Of a stretch of DNA of 64,000 nucleotides, positions 11,270-22,800 are shown piece after piece. Each line of letters opens with the position of its first letter. Positions within the stretch are counted from its first letter, which is position 1. A model generated the notes under the pieces. It was not told where the DNA came from, made no database searches, and was given only the letters and a program-made list of their open reading frames with translations. The position numbers were made by a program, and so were the translations under genes. Source of the stretch: Nothopassalora personata. Its lineage: Eukaryota; Ascomycota; Dothideomycetes; Mycosphaerellales; Mycosphaerellaceae. Location of the stretch: contig CM066297.1 in assembly GCA_033816765.1 (NCBI GenBank), positions 372,001 to 436,000 on the forward strand, in the 5' to 3' direction.

Positions 11270-12675
11270 TCACTTGATCAGCATCTCGACCTGGTCCATA
11301 TCGTCCAGGTCTGTATTGCCGACTTGATCGTCTGGGTCAAGCGCTTCGCCGTCCAGCTCGAGGGAGACTGCTTGGCTGGAGGCGATGCCGAAGTCTTTCT
11401 TGGCGGCTCTGATGATTTTCGCGAAGCTCGTGTCCTGTGAGGTGGGTCAGTGGTGGATAGGGATCTTTAGTGGTCAGGTATATTCACGTTGAACACTTGA
11501 ACCTTGTAGTCTTTCTTGTTCTTTGCCTTCACGATCAGCTTGATGGCTCGACGAGCTGGTGCGGCCTCTTCCTCCTCGACGCCGGCATCTGCGTCGTCTT
11601 GCTCGTTCAAGTAGTCGCCTGCATCAGCGCGAGCCTGGCGCTCTTTTTGTTGCCTGAGCTGTTCAAACATATCTTCAGTCATAGCTTCCATTGCGACTTT
11701 CTCGACGCCCTCCTGTGTTGGGTCGCTGTCGAGAAAGATTCTGCCATCTGCATCAGCGCTGATGCCCAGACGCTGCACAGTTGAGCTGTCATAGTATCTG
11801 CGACCATTGTGTGTCAAGCACACCTGCTTACTGAACTCTTCTGAGAACCCTTGTTTCTTGCACCACATCTTTCTGACATCGCGTAGTGACTGAGACAACT
11901 TCCGCAATACTATTAGTGGAGCTGTTTCAGGTAGGGACGAGGTGATTAGTAGCTGTATTGCTGCATCATGTGGTGGAGCTGTCGGCAGGTGGCCGTTAGC
12001 ATCACCTTCATCGATGCCCGATGAACCTATCACTTCAGGTGATGCCAGTTTCGCAGTCTTTGCTTGCTCTTTCAGCCTGGCCCTTGCTCGAGCTTGTCGT
12101 TGTAGCTCTGCGATCTCCGGGTCTGAGTCGACTTCCTCTTCTGGTTCTCGTTGCGGCCGTGACTGTGGCTGTGCTGGTTGTGGAGGGATCGCTGTAATTT
12201 CTGCTTCGTCGTGGGAATGATCGTCGACATCGACAGACGTAATGAATCTGCCATTCGGCTTCGCAGGAGTGGTCACATCTTTCGTTCGTGTGGTCCGAGG
12301 TGATGGTCGTATCGGTAGTTGTGGTTGCGTATCGTCTTCCGAGTCAGAGATTGTGATAGAGTCGCCCAGACCAGCACTCGCCAGCAATCTGGCGCTGTCT
12401 TCTGCAGTGATGCGCCGCTTCTTTAGGCTACCCTTGCCGTCCTCTTCCTTGATCTTCCTTTTCTCAGAAATACTGCGCCGCTGCCTTTCTTCCTGTTTCG
12501 CTTTGCGTCGCTCCTCTTTCTCCTTCTCCCTCGCTTTCCGCTTCTGTTCCCGCTCGAGTCGTTCTCGTTGCAAATCAAGGAAATTGTCAGAGTGGCTGAA
12601 AATGTTCTTCTCGCTTTGACCTTCAGCTTTCACAGACTGCGATCTCGCCCACGACGGCGCCTTGAAGAAAGACAT
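11270..12675 (-). CDS. Rad60/Esc2/NIP45-type protein with SUMO-like domains
   Basis: Two exons (12675-11488 and 11434-11270), joined over a 53-bp intron, encode about 450 residues. The start at MSFFKAPSWA is preferred; an open frame upstream lacks family character and would run towards the inverted-repeat transposon end at 12825. After a Lys/Arg/Glu-rich coiled coil with an SDSEDD-type acidic patch (a possible SUMO-interacting motif), two ubiquitin-fold regions follow. One starts AAIQLLITSS and includes RKMWCKKQGFSEEFSKQVCL. The second starts IKLIVKAKNKKDYKVQVFN and ends in DDMDQVEMLIK, a classic Rad60-SLD tail. The second domain is complete only when the intron is removed. Family members work with SUMO in DNA repair and silencing. 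Its promoter is only about 150 bp long before the transposon block begins. Confidence 0.85.
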
Positions 12676-12824
12676 AATCGCAGTGTTGGATGAGGTATTG
12701 GTAGAACTGGCGATGCTAGCGGGACTCAATGTCACGGGCAATGATGAGCGCGGATTGTATTGTATGTGAGGTTTAAGAACGTAATGAATTCGCGAAGTGA
12801 ACGACGCGCATCCGGGGCCGGGCG

Positions 12825-12854
12825 GTGGCCTAGGCTTACAAAACCGGCAAATAC
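12825..12854 (+). repeat. Left terminal inverted repeat of the outer transposon
   Basis: Thirty bases, GTGGCCTAGGCTTACAAAAC followed by CGGCAAATAC, perfectly inverted at 33556-33585. Both copies escaped RIP although the interior did not. Confidence 0.9.
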
Positions 12855-13589
12855 GCGTATTCGAAATCCTCACTCGCTGCACTCGCTCTTCCTTAACAAC
12901 CATTAACAATACTGCTACGACTCGCCAACTGCTGCGACTCGCCATTGTCGCACAATAATACTGCTACGACTCGCTATTGTCGCCTACAATCGTAGCGAGT
13001 CGCGGCGGTATTGTCGCTTCCTCCTACTACGCAGGTGAGTTGGGCTCCTTAATAATAGTAGACAGTAAGTATTAAGGAGCTCACCTTACTTGCTATTATT
13101 ACATTATAGCGGCGGGTATATTAACTTCTACTGCTATTACTATTTCTTCGACTCTACACTTATCGACATGTACAAATCTAACTATAGACGACTTACTTAG
13201 CGATATTAGCCTTAGAACAACGACAAAGATAGCGATAGCGACAGCGATAGTATACCTAATCCGCGCTTACCCTTACAAACGCGGTTATTACTATAGCTTA
13301 CGATAGCGTAAGTACGATTCCGACTCGTTAGGCGTACGTAGGTAGACTAATATTTAAACCTATAGTATATACCGCCGCCCTCGTACCGCCGATACCGACG
13401 ATTTCTACTACGTAAGCGAGTCGACATAGGCACAATAGCTAGGAGACTCGTAGAAGATAGATAAGGGTAGTATAAAGGTTACGAAGAATAATTTACGTAA
13501 GTTCGACTAGGCTAGCCGTATTATAGAGACTAAAGAGGGTATATGTCTTATAGTAGACTCGCTATACTATATATACTAACTCGTATTAA

Positions 13590-13980
13590 TAGGTAAGCCG
13601 GCTTAGACGGACTACGATACGTGTAAGAGAGCCAGTGTACGCTATATAGTCTTTACTACTAATACCGATAAGACTTACGCGTATTATAAGCGTTACGCGA
13701 AGGCTCGCTACAACTCTCGTAAGTTAGTTAAGGAGCCTAGCGAGTCTAACGAGTCTAGTAATGGTTTATTTAAGGCTATCGAGGGTATTTTAACTACTTC
13801 TAGCGAGGCTAGCGAGGTTAGTAAGGCTAGCGAGTCTAGTACTCGCCCTACTAATAATACATCAACTCGCTTAGCCGCGGCGGAGGATTGTATTTAGCAA
13901 TTGGAGGGTACTATTAGCCGCTTAATTGAATTTATTAGCGGTCTACTAGGTAGCGAGTTAGTCGCTAAATTTCGCTCTTA
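13590..13980 (+). pseudogene. RIP-degraded cysteine-cluster ORF of the outer transposon
   Basis: A plus-strand frame with few stops reads through YDTCKRASVRYIVFTT and then AYYKRYAKARY, ending in a Ser/Glu-rich stretch and a leucine-rich tail at about 13979. RIP turns TGC/TGT codons into TAC/TAT, so several Tyr are likely former Cys. Read that way, the spacing is CX2CX6C-X10-CX2CX7C, almost the same as the intact convergent gene of element C (CX2CX6C-X10-CX2CX6C). The frame runs towards the transposase of the same element (convergent). The cysteine reading is inference from the RIP pattern; the frame and spacing are directly visible. Confidence 0.5.
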
Positions 13981-14650
13981 GTAATAATATAATATTAAGT
14001 AGTCTACCTCCTATCTATATGCTACGAGTCTATACTTCCCTCTACTTTTTCGGTCTTAGCTACCTCGTAGATAGCTCGATAACAAGCCTATTTCTCGGTA
14101 CCTTTATACGCTAGTTATCGTTAGGTAGACTCTAAAGCAATAGCTACGAGTCTAGCTACGAGTCTAGCTACGAGTCTAGCTATGTACTTATCGAAGCACT
14201 AGTTACTACTATAGACTCGCTTAAGGCACTAGTTACTACTATAGTCTCGCTTAAGGACTCCTTCTTAATCTCTCTAATTTAACTCGTAGCTAGACTCGTA
14301 CGCTCTTCCTTTACCTTCTTAACCGATGCTTCGCTAGCTAACGTACTTACTAGCTTATTACCTAAACCTTTCCCTATAAACACTAAATTCTACTATCGAG
14401 AGGGGGCTCTAAACCCCGTTAGCTACGGAGACGAAGACGAAGAGGATTAAGGGCTACTAGCTATAAGATTAATATACTCTAGAGACTCGGCGATTAGAGT
14501 TATAGCATGTCGATACGGTAAGCTACGACTCGCTAGACGCTTCTCGCTCTAGCTTACTATACTCGCTAAACGAGAAGTAGCCTAACTCGCTATAGTAGCC
14601 TAGCGAGTAATGCCCTAATCCGCTAGACGTACTATAGTACTCGCTACTAT

Positions 14651-14847
14651 TATTAAGGGGATGTCGTAATGTATAGCACGCCCACGACCTACTAGTCGTA
14701 GATGAACTAATTCTTACCTTTTGTTTAAGACGCATCGCGCGTCGTAAGGTGTACTTATGCGTGTTACGTGCGGCTTAGTAGCCGGTCGCGACCGTATGTT
14801 ATATATAAGGCTACATGTAGGGGTTAGCTACTAGGCTGCCCCTTACA
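14651..14847 (-). repeat. LTR of element A (3' LTR in element sense)
   Basis: 197 bp, starting TATTAAGGGGATGTCG (the TG end RIPed to TA) and ending CCCCTTACA. It pairs with 21145-21341, which has the same length and differs mainly at C/T and G/A positions. Confidence 0.9.
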
Positions 14848-15119
14848 ATTGCCTCCCCTCCCGTGCGAGCTATCCTTAGCTCGCTAGTTGCTACGTAGAG
14901 GCTCCTATATACTTCTAGAACTATAGTTGCTATACGGCCCATATGCGGGTTACGTGCGTGTCGTTATGTAGGTGTAGGTAAGTGAGGCTTAGTTACTATA
15001 CCGACGTAGCTAGTTAGGGGCATAAAACTCTAGCCTAACCTAGCCCTTTCTTAGTACGCTCCCTAGCTTATTACCTTCGCTATACTACTACGCACCCGCA
15101 CCGTACTATTATCGTAAGC

Positions 15120-15560
15120 GCCTCGCTAGTATTATCATTATTATTATGTCTACCGTGCCCTCCTCGCCGCTATTCTCTAGCCGCTCCGCCTCCTCTAGTA
15201 GTACTAGTAGCGATAGTACTACTAGCGCCGTAGAAGACGAGCGCCGCTAGGCGGCTCTAGTGCGCGACGCCCCTAGAACGCCTAGTAGTCGTAAGCGACT
15301 AGCATTACCCTCGTAGCCACTAACGCCCTCGCTAGCTACTAAGCTCTCGTAGAGAATTAACATATATATACGGTGCCTCCCGTACTTCGTTAGGGGTAAG
15401 TCTCTACGCGTATCGCCTACGATTCGCATACTAACCACTTACTAGACGAGGCCGATAACTGTAATAGTGTTACTACCGGCGAGCTCCTAAAGAAGTGTAG
15501 CCGCTATAGGCGTAGTAAACACAGCTACGTGCCTAACACTAGCTACGCTATCGCCTCGCT
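15120..15560 (+). pseudogene. RIP-degraded convergent cysteine ORF in element A
   Basis: A plus-strand frame, opposite to gag-pol and next to the element's 3' LTR, begins with a Ser-rich ATG stretch at about 15148. In another frame it keeps TTGELLKKCSRYRRSKHSY (about 15470-15535). If the Tyr codons are RIPed Cys codons, this is a CX2CX6C motif. Element B has the matching block with the same GELLKKC lead-in. A second CX2C-like pair may occur upstream but in a different frame, so the full gene cannot be rebuilt by eye. Confidence 0.45.
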
Positions 15561-18500
15561 AGTAAGCCGCCTACGCGCCACGCGGTCCTAGCGCGACTTC
15601 CTTACGGCTATAATAGGCTAGGCGCCTATAGACCTCTAGCAGTAGGAGCTAGTAGAGCAGATCTGCCTATGTGCCTAGCTAGGTAACGACATTAAGGAGG
15701 TAAGTCGCTACTTCGCTCGTGCGAGTCGACTACTACTCGCGGGGGAGGGCTCTAGTACGTCCCCTATGCTTCGGCTAACCCTTCCTATAGGCTATTAGGC
15801 AGTTTAATGCCTATAAGCATAAGCATACCGGGGAGACCCGCATACGTGCCTCCGCCGCCGCCGCTACTACTGCCGCCGCCCCCGCCGCTAAAGCCCTCGC
15901 GCTCTAGTAGGAGTAGAACCGCGCCCTTAATAGGCTATTCGAACTCGGCCGCGCCGTGAGTCGCATGTTCCTCGCCTACGTGTACCCTACTAACCGTAGT
16001 CCCAGTTCCTATAGGCGTAGAACATCGATACTACCGCTACCGACTAGGCATTCTTACCTAAGTTACTACGTGACGACAACTAAGGCGCTCGCCTTACACG
16101 CTACTCGCGGGCTCCTCGCCTACTACTACTCTACGTAGCCCCTAGTAGGCGCGCTACTCTTTAGCTTTTATTTTGTTTATAGTTAAGAAAAGTTTTATTT
16201 GTGCTCTAGTACTAGTCTTATTTGCTTCTCCTTAACGCCTTATAGTCGGCTACTATACGATCCGCATTCGCGAGGCCCTCCGCCGGTTCCTAGCTATTAT
16301 ACTCCTCTAGCTAGTCCTTCTACTAGACTAGATACTGCAGCTTACCCTTACGCTTACGCCTATCTAGTACTGCCTCTACCTTACACTCTCCGTTCTTATT
16401 AGCTAGAGGGGGTACGGGTCCATCCTTATCGCTACCGATATACGGCTCGAGGAGAGAGACATAGAAGACGTTATAGAGCCTTAAGTCGGCTAGTAGCGCT
16501 AGGCGGTACGCCTACGAACCGATAGCGTCCGTAATGCGGTATAGGCCGATAAACTTCGGACCTATCTTCTTCTTTAGCACTACTAACTTAAGGTTCTTCG
16601 TTAATAACAGGACTAAGTTACCTACGCGGTAGGTCTTAGCTTAGTGGGTCTTATTATAGTAGCGAGCCTAGCTTTCTACTATAGCCTTCTATCGCTCCTC
16701 GAGTGTAGCGCGTAGTTTTCGTATACGACTCGTAGCTGTTACCGCTACTAGTACTTCCCCCCCCCTAGGTCTCGTCTCGAGATTTAGTTAGTGTAGGGGC
16801 AATCTTAGGTCGCTAACCGTACGCTATTTCGAACGGACTTATCCGTAGTGTTAGGTAGATACTATTATTAGCTACGAATTTAGCAACTGTAAGCTACTCG
16901 GTCCACTTAGTTTAATTATTACTACAGTAATAACGAAGGTATTGTTCGAGGGTTTAGTTTACCCTCTTAGTTTAGCCGTTAGTCTAAGGGTAAAAGGCCG
17001 TAGATAGCTTATGCTTTACACGCGCCTCGAAGTAGAAGTTACTCTAAAACTAACTAGTAAAGACCGGACCTCGGTCGCTTACTATGCCTAACGGGACACT
17101 ATAGTGTCGTACGACTTCGTCTCGTAGGAGCCTCGTAAGCTCTACGGCTATGCAAGTCTTCGTCGTCGGGATGTATAAGCTTATTTTTAAGTAGCGATCG
17201 ACTATTACTAGGATTACATTATATACGTAACCGGCTCGCGTACTTAGAGGTAGGTCCGTAATGAAATCCATAGTAATTTCCTACTACGGTCGCTCCGGTC
17301 TAGGAAGCGGTTATAGCTCGCCGTAGGGTCGATGGCGCCTCGCCTTCGAACCCTAGTAGGTTCTATAGGCTTATACGTATTATTTTACGTCCGTACTAAG
17401 TGAGTCCTACTAATAATTACGTCGTAACAGCTCTTTAGTCTTAGTCCTTCTAAAGTGACCCGCAAGGACGTCGTCGTAGTACATGCGAATTAGATGCGAC
17501 CTAATTGCGTAATCCCTAGGTACTACGATCGCGTCTCCGTAGTATATAAGGTTATCCTTTACATGCTATCCCTTAGCGTCCCTCGCGCTTAGCGCCTACG
17601 CTAAGTATACGACATACTAGTCGTCTTACTACTACGCGATCTTTATTAAGAGTAGGATTAACTTACCCGTCGAGCTGTAAGCTTAACCCTATATTACTAT
17701 AGCGTATACTGCTACTAGTAAAGACGGCTTGTCTTAATAGGGAAGGTCACCTCTCCGCACTACTATCGCCGCGCCTATATCGCCCTACATCGCCTCGTAG
17801 GTAGTAAGCACGCGCTTTACCGTCGGCTCGCTTGTCCCTTCTAGAGACTCCTTCTAGAAAGACAGCTTACTTTATAAGGTAGGTAGTAAGTTCGAAGTTT
17901 ATTACGTTATAGCTACGTAGTCACTACGTCTCGAAGGCGCGTCGGCTAGGTTAGTCTTACCCGGCCGATGCTCTACTATAAAATTAAAAGACTGTAGGAA
18001 CGTAGCCTATCGAGCTTACCGCCTATTTAGCTACTTTACTATTATAAAGCCCTGTAGGTTAGCGTAGTCGACTAGTACTCGCACCGTATACGTAGCGCCC
18101 TCTAAGTATAGCCTCTAATACTTAAAAGCCTTAACTACTGTAAGTAGCTCCTAATCGTGCGTCTCGTAGTTACACTTAGCTAGTATTATCTTACGTAAAT
18201 AGAACGCGATAGGATGCTACTTAGTACTAAACAATTAGGATATAATACCTACGATCGCGAAACCTAAGGCATCCGTCTCGACTCGCGTACGTAGCGTAGG
18301 ATCGAAGTGCCTAAGTATTAGTGCACCTAAGAATCCGGCCTTAAGCTATCGAAACGCCTACTCTTTGCTTAAGGTCCACGTAAGAGGGCCGTGCTTCTTA
18401 CCGTCCTTAGATCCCTTTAGTAGGTCCGTTAGGGGCTTATAGACCCTTAAGTATCCTTCTATAAAACGCCGGTAGAAGTTATAAAACCTAAGGAAGGACT

Positions 18501-19793
18501 AGACCTTATAAAAGGTCGTAGGTGTAGGCTATTCCTCGATAGCGGCTACCCTACTCCTATCTATCGACACGCCTACGGCGCTTACGACAAACCTAAGGAA
18601 CTCTACACTCTCCTAGAAGAAGTGACACTTCTTAGGGTTTGCGAATAGGGCAAACTTTCGTAGCCTCTCTAGTACCGCGCGTACGGCTCGTACGTGTGCC
18701 TTACGCGTCTCGCTGTAGAGAAAGATATTATCTAGGTAGACTACGTAAATGTTATTGACTAAGCCGGTTAGCGCCTTGTTAATATACCCTTAAAAGGTTG
18801 CCGGTACGTTAGTTAACCCGAACGGCATTACTAGGTACTTGTAGTGTCCGTATCGCGTGCGAAACGTAGTCTTCTACTTATCGCCTCGCTTAATAGGGAT
18901 ACGATAGTAGGCGTCCTTCAAATCGATTATAGTAAAGAACCTAGAACCTAATAGCCTATCTAGCGTCTCGCTAATTAGGGGCAGGGGGTATCGGTTCTTT
19001 ACTATAATCTCATTTAGGCCTCTATAATTGACATAGATCCTAAGAGTACTATTCTTCTTTAGCACGAATAGGATAGGCGCACCCGCCTCGCTTACGGACT
19101 GCCTAATCCACCCCTTCTCTATTGCTTACGTAAGGTACTCCTTTAAGGCCTCTAACTCAGTTAAGGACTAGTAGTATAGCGGCTTAAAAGGGGGTTTCTT
19201 TCCTTTAACGAGATTAATCGCATACTTAACCCCGTCGGGCATCTTACGCTTCGCCTACTTATTAGGTACGTATACATCTCGGAAGTCTATAAATTCTTTA
19301 GGCTACGAGGGGCCCTCTCCTTTAGGTACTACTATAGTAATAGCCCGAACACTTATCGCATAAACCTACTTTAAGCTCTCGAGATCCTTAAGGAACTCGC
19401 GTGCGTTACGCTACTAAACCGCAGGCGTCTCTATACCGTAGTACTACTAGTTATCCTTATCGGCCTTTACTATCCGATTACGATACCGCTAGGGTCTACC
19501 TAAAATTACTAATAGCCTACCTATAGGCACCGCGTAGTAGATGGCGTTACTTACGCGCTCTACTCCCGCGTTATTAGCAAGTCGTAGCCGAACCGTAAAG
19601 GCGCCGTAGCAATACCCTAGGTTATGCGTATACGACTCTAACTTCGGTAGCCTTACCCTATTAATAGGTTACATTTAATGTCGGAGTACATACTTATACG
19701 ATACTAGGCTAAGATCCGTACAGTTATCTAGGAGAAACGTGGCCTCGCGAAAGCCCTTACGAGTCTCGACTACGCCTCGTAAGTAACGCGCTA

Positions 19794-19987
19794 GACACGT
19801 ATCTACTCGCCTTAAGGGGTCGACTTTAGGAAAACTCGGACTTAGGAGCGACCTACTTATAGTCCTCTACCTTTTCCCTAGTCGCTACGATGGACACATA
19901 TCTACTCGCCTTAAGGGGTCGACTTTAGGAAAACTCGGACTTAGGAGCGACCTACTTCTAGTCCTCTACCTTTTCCCTAGTCGCTAC
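19794..19987. repeat. 99-bp tandem duplication inside element A
   Basis: ATCTACTCGCCTTAAGGGGT at 19801 recurs at 19900. Over about 87 bp the two copies differ at one base by eye. Element B has only a single copy of this segment. Confidence 0.85.
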
Positions 19988-21144
19988 CCTTCTTAGTTAG
20001 AGCCTTCGTAGCGTCTACCCTACGAACCGCTTACGCGCTACGGTCCTTCTATAGGTGCCTATTCGGGCAATCCGTCTTAATGTAACCCTTCTTATAGCAT
20101 CTATAGCACTCCGCTTTAGTCCTATCGAAGGTTATAGACGATCCGCCGGCGTCCCGCTAGTAACTCGTACCCGGGTCGCGCGACGCCTAACTATGCTTCT
20201 ACTACTTCGAGCTACGATCGCTTCGCCCTTAGTCGCCCTTAGTCTCTCGCCTACGGCGACTATACTACCCGCGGTCGTGCCCTCCGCTACTACGCTCCGT
20301 GCTTTTAATGCGCGAAGCTAGGATTACTAGTTCCTCTCTAGTTGTTAGGATGTTATAAAACTTAACGATTACGGACCGTAGGCTAGGCGTAAGCTTAGCG
20401 AGCATATGTCGCACGCGTTGCGCCTCCATATAGTCCCCTAACTAATCCTCTATAACATCTAGCTTAGTCGTAAACTAACGTACTATCTAGTTATCCTTCT
20501 ATTTCACCGCCTTATACTCTAACATTACGTTAAGTACGCGGTTTATAGGATTACCGCATACGTCTCGACAGAACTCCTTAAAGTCCTAGTATATATACCC
20601 TTTAAGGTTAAGGACGCTATAGTTAGCGTACTATCGCTTACTTACCTCTCCGCTTAGGTACATAACCCTATATAGGACCTTTAACTCGTTCGTCGCATAC
20701 GTGCCGCCTAAGAGGGTAAAGATAAGAGAGAGCTCCCTTAGGAATACCCGTGCTTTCTTAATCGAGTCCCCTCTAAAAGGCGTAGGTTCTTTAAGACGTA
20801 AACGTGTCGTATACGATACGACCGCGCCTCGAGCTACGATATTATCGTTAGTTACTATAGATAGAGGAGGGGGAGGGGGAGTAGGGGATAGTTCTCCGCC
20901 GGATTCGCCCTAAGGGTCTGCCGGCGGTATGCTTACGTCCCGTAAGATCTCTAACTGTTTAATCTCCCTCTATATCTCCTTCTCCTTAACCTCTACCCGA
21001 AGGGCATCCCTCCTTACGACTAAGGCTGCACGCCTCGCTTGTTACTAGGCCCTAGGGCTTAGGGGAGCCGTAGGCGTAGCGCTACTGTCGTCGCGTTCGG
21101 ACTCTATAGCGTATATAGATTACAACGAAGAGAAGAATTAGAAC

Positions 21145-21341
21145 TGTTAAGGGGATGTCGCAATATATAGCACGCCTACGACCTACTAGCCGTAGATAAA
21201 CTAATTCTTGCCTTTTGTTTAAGACGCATCGCGCGTCGTAAGGTGTACTTATGCGTGTTACGTGCGGCTTAGTAGCCGGTCGCGACCGTATATTATATGC
21301 AAGGCTACATATAGGGGTTAGCTACTAGGCTGCCCCTTATA
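21145..21341 (-). repeat. LTR of element A (5' LTR in element sense)
   Basis: 197 bp, starting TGTTAAGGGGATGTCG and ending CCCCTTATA (the CA end RIPed to TA). It is directly followed by the ACTAT target duplication. Confidence 0.9.
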
Positions 21342-21346
21342 ACTAT

Positions 21347-21873
21347 ACTCGCTCGCTAGTCCTTAAGCTTACGCTCGCGTCGGCGGTCTACGTCCTTTAT
21401 AAGTTTGCTAAGACTAGCTAAGGACTCGTTACTACTCGAGTCCTCTACTACTCCTCGTCTATATAGATTATTTAAGGCTCCGCGACCTTAGTTAACCTAA
21501 TACGTAACGTTAACTAGTACTTCTCGCCTATCCTTCGCGTTCTAGATACCCTTAGTGTACGGTATTAATATGTCCTTAAGATCTCGCTCTCGTAGGCTTA
21601 ATTTACTTAGAAGAATAGGTGTATTATCTTTAGTAGCCTTTACGAAGAGGAAGGGCGGTATAGTATAAGGACGTATAAGCTATATGCCTAGCTTATCCGC
21701 GCCTTCTTAAAAGACGAGGTTATAAAGCTAGGTTGTCGTATCTACTACTTTAGCTAAAGACGACTCGTAGCGAGTCTATCGTCCGGTAATTTACTACGCG
21801 CTAAGGAGCTTATACGGCTAATACTCCTATGTCTTAAGGTCCCCCTTACGTTTAATAGTAAACGGTACCTTAT
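21347..21873. other. Outer-transposon segment between elements A and B
   Basis: 527 bp of RIP-mutated DNA separating the two gypsy copies, belonging to the outer transposon. No intact frame or terminal repeat lies within it. Confidence 0.6.
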
Positions 21874-21878
21874 ATAGC

Positions 21879-22076
21879 TATAAGGACCGTAAGGCTATAA
21901 GGGGATGTCGTAATGTATAGTACGTCTACGATCTTCTAATCGTAGATAAACTAAAGCTTACTTTCTTCTATAGACGCTATACGCGTCTCCTAGTGTACGT
22001 ATGCGCGTTACGTGCGGTATGCTAAGCCGGGTATAGCCGCATTATATATAAGGGTTAGCTATAGGCTACCCTTATA
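21879..22076 (-). repeat. LTR of element B (3' LTR in element sense)
   Basis: 198 bp, starting TATAAGGACCGTAAGGC and ending CCCTTATA, matched in length and sequence by 28561-28758. Confidence 0.9.
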
Positions 22077-22649
22077 ACTACCTCCCCTTCTAGGCCGAGC
22101 TACCCTTAGCTCGCGGCTTTAGGAGGTTTCTATGTAAGTAATCTATCTACTTCTCGTAGATTCCGTTACTATACGACCCGCCTACGGGTCTCGTACGTGT
22201 CGTTATCGTAGTATAGGTAGGTGTAAAGTTATAGTTACCGGGTTAACTAACTCGAGGGTTTAAGAAGCGTACCCTCTCCCTCCTCTTCCTTCTTTTTTCC
22301 TTATACTACGTTCTCGTAGCGTAACATACCCGTACTACTAGCGATCTACTAGCTCCTCGCTAGCGACTAACTAGCGACCCGCTAGTACTACTATAGCTTT
22401 AGAGGAAGCTATCTAAGACTAGCTCCGCTAGGAGGCCCTTATAGGGGGCCTATTAGTACTACTAACACTATTACTAGCACTACGAGCGTAGATATCTAGC
22501 GCGCTTAGCGTACTAGATACGCTAGCGAAGCGTAAGTTTAGCGTACTAGGGCCGTAGACCCCTAAGTCCTTACTAGCTAGGCGCCTAAGTACCGACATTA
22601 AGATATGTATATAGTGTCTACTATACTTCGTAGCTAGTAAGTATTCGCT

Positions 22650-22800
22650 ACGCTCTTCGCTTACGATACGCTTACTAATAGTATAGTAGACGAGTAGGAT
22701 ACGTGTAATAGTATTACTACCGGCGAGTTACTTAAGAAGTGTAGGCGCTATAGAGACATTAGGCACCCCTACGTTAGTAACACTAGCGTCGCTATCGCGT
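22650..22800 (+). pseudogene. RIP-degraded convergent cysteine ORF in element B
   Basis: The plus-strand frame reads SITTGELLKKCRRYRDIRH followed by PYVSN, beside the element's 3' LTR and opposite to pol. Treating TAT/TAC as RIPed Cys codons gives CX2CX6C, aligned with the element A block (GELLKKC lead-in, then V after the last Cys). Upstream it shares an AYD...TN...DE pattern with A. It is too mutated for a full gene call. Confidence 0.45.

Larger units (their letters stand above)
14651..21341 (-). mobile_element. RIP-degraded Ty3/gypsy LTR retrotransposon A
   Basis: Two 197-bp LTRs (14651-14847, 21145-21341) and a 5-bp target duplication ACTAT (14646-14650 and 21342-21346) define the element. 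Coding is on the minus strand: a gag zinc knuckle remnant near 20060-20115, reverse transcriptase around 19065-18700 (motif FTIIDLKDAYYRIPI; the YxDD box reads YLDN, a G-to-A change expected from RIP), and integrase at 17271-17050 (DFITDLPLS, VDRYLKISLYIP, IVSDRG). A purine-rich tract on the minus strand beside the left LTR supports the orientation. A plus-strand cysteine-motif remnant lies at 15120-15560. In-frame stops are numerous; the element is dead. It is inserted in the outer transposon. Confidence 0.9.
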
